The notes beneath the pieces are model-generated. The model was given only the letters and a program-made list of their open reading frames with translations, did not search any database and was not told where the DNA came from. From NCBI RefSeq assembly GCF_041200025.1, contig NZ_CP165628.1, forward strand, positions 4,154,001-4,218,000: a DNA stretch of 64,000 nucleotides, written 5' to 3'. The stretch comes from Rouxiella sp. WC2420. Lineage in GTDB: Bacteria > Pseudomonadota > Gammaproteobacteria > Enterobacterales > Enterobacteriaceae. This document shows, piece after piece, positions 61,749 through 64,000 of this stretch. Position 1 is the first letter of the stretch. Each line of letters begins with the position of its first letter. The position numbers and the translations under genes were made by a program.

Positions 61749-61881
61749 ACAGTGAACCTGCCGATTTAAAAAAATTTAATAACTGGCGATGTCAGCAGGA
61801 CAACGCCAACTGGTCAGACTTCTTTCAGGTTAGCAGAAGAACGCGGCGAAAAAAGCTTCTCGCTCATCGCCGCGATCCGTA

Positions 61882-62265
61882 TCACAATTTCAAACGGGAC
61901 TGATTACGCTTGAATAAACCGGGGCCAATTCCAGGCACTTCCTGTAGCTGGTCAATATTGGTAAAGGGTCCCATCTCCTCACGATATTCAACGATGGTCT
62001 GTCCTTTTTTTAAGCCCACGCCATTAAGAACCTTTGATAGCTCTGCTGCGCTGGCATTGTTCAGGCTGACCTTTTCCTCCTCGGCGTTAGCTGTAGCCGC
62101 TTCTTTTGCCGCTGGCGTAGCGGCTTTTTTGTCTTTGCTTACCGATTTTTCGACACTGGTCGAGGACGTAGTTTTAGCCGCGCTTTCAGTAGCAGCCTGC
62201 ACGCTTAACGGCATAACTGCGAGTCCCAAAGCTAGTGTCAGTGTAGTGATTGATAGTTTTTTCAT
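61882..62265 (-). CDS. ybaV: YbaV, exported helix-hairpin-helix (ComEA-like) protein
   Basis: A 127-residue protein (E. coli YbaV 123): signal peptide MKKLSITTLTLALGLAVMPL then SVQA, a Lys/Ala/Ser-rich linker (about residues 25-65), then a ComEA-type double helix-hairpin-helix (VSLNNASAAELSKVLNGVGL ... LQEVPGIGPGLFKRNQSRLKL). It probably binds DNA in the periplasm. ATG 62265 has GGAGG eight bases upstream; a longer frame is not needed. Confidence 0.93.
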   Translation of the reverse strand: MKKLSITTLTLALGLAVMPLSVQAATESAAKTTSSTSVEKSVSKDKKAATPAAKEAATANAEEEKVSLNNASAAELSKVLNGVGLKKGQTIVEYREEMGPFTNIDQLQEVPGIGPGLFKRNQSRLKL

Positions 62266-62349
62266 GCTGTAATCCTCCGTGTTGTTGACAGCACGGACAG
62301 AGTGTCGCAATGGGAATTGAATAACAAACGGCAGAAGTCAGAAATGGAA

Positions 62350-62371
62350 AAGGCCGCGAAAGCGGCCTTTA
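62350..62371 (-). terminator. ppiD terminator
   Basis: Stem AAAGGCCGC / GCGGCCTTT with a four-base loop, ending in a T run on the minus strand, 46 bases after the ppiD stop. Confidence 0.8.
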
Positions 62372-62416
62372 GGTATTGCAGAGTGTTGCACTCAGGCTCC
62401 GTGAAGCCTCGCAAAT

Positions 62417-64000
62417 TTACTGATTCTGCGCGGCAGCACCATACTTCACTTTTGCCTGATGGCGCAGACTAGCTAACAGCGCATCAAAGGTATTGTTGGA
62501 AGAAGTCTGTTGCAACTGCTGAGCAAATTGACTGGCTTCAGCATCAGGTAATTTGCCCTGAGTGACTGCCGTCAACTTAATCAGAACCGTATTGCCATTG
62601 TTGTCCTGAGAAATTCCGTAGCTTGGTTTGTCTGCAGTCGCCTGTGGCAATGCATAAACATTTTGCTCGAAATCTGACGGCTGGGCAGTACGCTGTACTT
62701 TTTGTACGCCGCCGAAACTGACACCGGCGGCTTTCAGTGCATCATCGCCTTTGCCTTCTTTCAGTGCCACCAACAATTTTTGCGCATCGATACGAGCCTG
62801 ATCGGCTGCTTTCTGGCGTTTCACCAAGGTCGCTACCTGATCTTTCACTTCGGCGAATGGCTTGATACCGGCCGCTTTATGAGAGTCAACGCGAACAACG
62901 AAGGCACGGTCACCATCAACGGTAATGACGTCGGAATTGCTGCCTGGCGCGTTGTCATGGCCGAGCAGTGAACCGTCAAATAGCACCTGATCTACTGGCT
63001 TGAAGTTAATAGCTGCAGGGATATTCTGCTGAGTAAACCAGTCGGTATGCGCAGCCTGAGTTCCGGCGGCTTTCTCGGCAGATGCCAGAGATTCGTTGTC
63101 GTTGCTCGCAGCATCGCTAACTTTCTGCTGAAGTGCATAGTAAGCATCCAGCGCTTTCTCTTGCTTGAGCTTGTCTACAATACCGTCGTGCACCTGAGCC
63201 AGCGGTTTTACCTGCTCTGGCACGATATCAACCAGACGCAGAATGAAGTAACCGCTGTCGGATTTAATTACACCGGAGGTCTGGCCTTTGGTGGTCAAGT
63301 TAGCGCTTTTGAATTCTGGCAGCGTGGTTTCTGGCTCCATCCAACCCAAATCACCGCCCTTCTTGCCACTAAGGGTATCGATAGACTTTGTTTTTGCCAG
63401 CTCGGCAAAATCCGCACCACTTTTCAGCTGAGTGTCGATAGCCTGGGCATCGGCCTGATCTTTAGCCACAATAACGCTGTAACGACGGCGTTCCGGCTGG
63501 CCAAATTCGCTTTTATGCTGGTCATAGTAAGCCTCGACATCCGCATCGGTGACCTGAATTTTGCCCTGCATCGCTGCCGCATCCATTTCGATGTAGCTAA
63601 CTTTCATTTGTTCTGGAGCAACAAACTGCTCTTTGTGCTGGTCGTAGAAAGCCTGTAATTCGCTGTCGCTCGCCTGCTGTTTGGCAGCGAGAGTGTCAGT
63701 GTCGAAAGTTGCAGTGTGGACATCGCGCTCCTGCAGCACCAGCTCGGCCATGGATTTGGTTTCAACCGGCAGCACGAAATCAGAATCGCCATAAGCCTGA
63801 GCTAACTGTTGGCTGACCAGCTGCTTCTTCATCAGCTGTGCGAAGTTATCCGCGGTATAACCCATACCCTGCACGGTTTGCAGATATTTGGCATTATCAA
63901 AACGATTGTTGGTCTGGAACTGAGGAGTGGCCAGAATCGCATCTTTGATTTGCTGATCACTCACGGTCACGCCCAATTTTTGTGAGTACTGCTCGAGAAG
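62417..64000 (-). CDS. ppiD: PpiD, periplasmic chaperone/parvulin-type isomerase, 3' part
   Basis: The frame is open to the last base, so the gene starts beyond the window; 527 C-terminal residues are present (E. coli PpiD 623), without the N-terminal membrane anchor. A SurA-like chaperone segment is followed by a parvulin domain (RRRYSVIVAKDQADAQAI ... KKGGDLGWMEPETTLPEF ... SDSGYFILRLVDI) and a C-terminal domain. It assists proteins leaving the Sec translocon. The gene order ppiD-ybaV-fadM matches E. coli. Confidence 0.94.
   Translation of the reverse strand, partial: LLEQYSQKLGVTVSDQQIKDAILATPQFQTNNRFDNAKYLQTVQGMGYTADNFAQLMKKQLVSQQLAQAYGDSDFVLPVETKSMAELVLQERDVHTATFDTDTLAAKQQASDSELQAFYDQHKEQFVAPEQMKVSYIEMDAAAMQGKIQVTDADVEAYYDQHKSEFGQPERRRYSVIVAKDQADAQAIDTQLKSGADFAELAKTKSIDTLSGKKGGDLGWMEPETTLPEFKSANLTTKGQTSGVIKSDSGYFILRLVDIVPEQVKPLAQVHDGIVDKLKQEKALDAYYALQQKVSDAASNDNESLASAEKAAGTQAAHTDWFTQQNIPAAINFKPVDQVLFDGSLLGHDNAPGSNSDVITVDGDRAFVVRVDSHKAAGIKPFAEVKDQVATLVKRQKAADQARIDAQKLLVALKEGKGDDALKAAGVSFGGVQKVQRTAQPSDFEQNVYALPQATADKPSYGISQDNNGNTVLIKLTAVTQGKLPDAEASQFAQQLQQTSSNNTFDALLASLRHQAKVKYGAAAQNQ

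Overview
The window is a chromosomal segment of an Enterobacterales bacterium, most like the Yersiniaceae (Rahnella/Ewingella/Rouxiella/Serratia-like). Gene order is close to the E. coli qmcA to ppiD region: ybbN-qmcA-ybbJ, cueR/copA, ybaP-chiX-ybaK, fsr-ybaL, gsk-hemH-adk-htpG, recR-ybaB-dnaX-apt, priC-ybaM-mscK, acrAB, tomB-hha, ffs-ybaZ-ybaY-tesB, amtB-glnK-mdlBA-decR, queC, fadM-ybaV-ppiD. The Hha protein has the 67-residue form of Yersinia YmoA. ushA, ybaN and an intact acrR are absent from their usual places. The species is inferred from gene content only.

Layout. 1-2218: ybbN (3' part), qmcA, ybbJ. 2345-5482: one AT-rich, decayed gene of about 1,040 codons. 5505-8562: copper module cueR/copA; as written, full-length CopA needs a -1 ribosomal frameshift at a slippery site followed by a pseudoknot. 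8659-15119: ybaP, the sRNA chiX, ybaK, fsr, an AT-rich membrane protein and ybaL. 15151-16190: eight tandem 130-bp repeats. 16191-25458: gsk, hemH, adk, an inserted five-gene module (PP-loop ATPase, NUDIX, PLP-fold enzyme, EamA exporter, divergent LysR), and htpG. 25735-29285: recR-ybaB-dnaX flanked by dispersed palindromic repeats, with the dnaX tau/gamma frameshift site. 29286-39372: apt, priC, ybaM, mscK, a relic of acrR beside an intact AcrR-type operator, and acrAB.

39508-42735 is a zinc-starvation island. The zinc-independent ribosomal proteins L31B and L36B and an AztABC-like metal ABC transporter each lie about 20 bp behind a near-identical Zur-type palindrome. The transporter operon appears to begin with an unlisted 35-codon membrane peptide coupled to the ATPase gene. 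43011-53137: an orphan ORF, tomB-hha, a LysR gene next to adenine deaminase and a purine permease, ffs, ybaZ, ybaY, tesB, and amtB/glnK with a sigma-54/NtrC control region. 53413-64000: mdlB, mdlA, decR with a divergent cysteine-synthase-family enzyme, a cof relic, queC, an unrecognised protein built of six ~61-residue repeats, fadM, ybaV and ppiD (3' part).

The most notable items are the copA frameshift signal with inverted frame roles, the PP-loop/NUDIX/PLP/EamA module, the acrR relic with a surviving operator, the small leader ORF of the zinc transporter operon, and the six-repeat protein. All calls come from reading the sequence; no database search was run.
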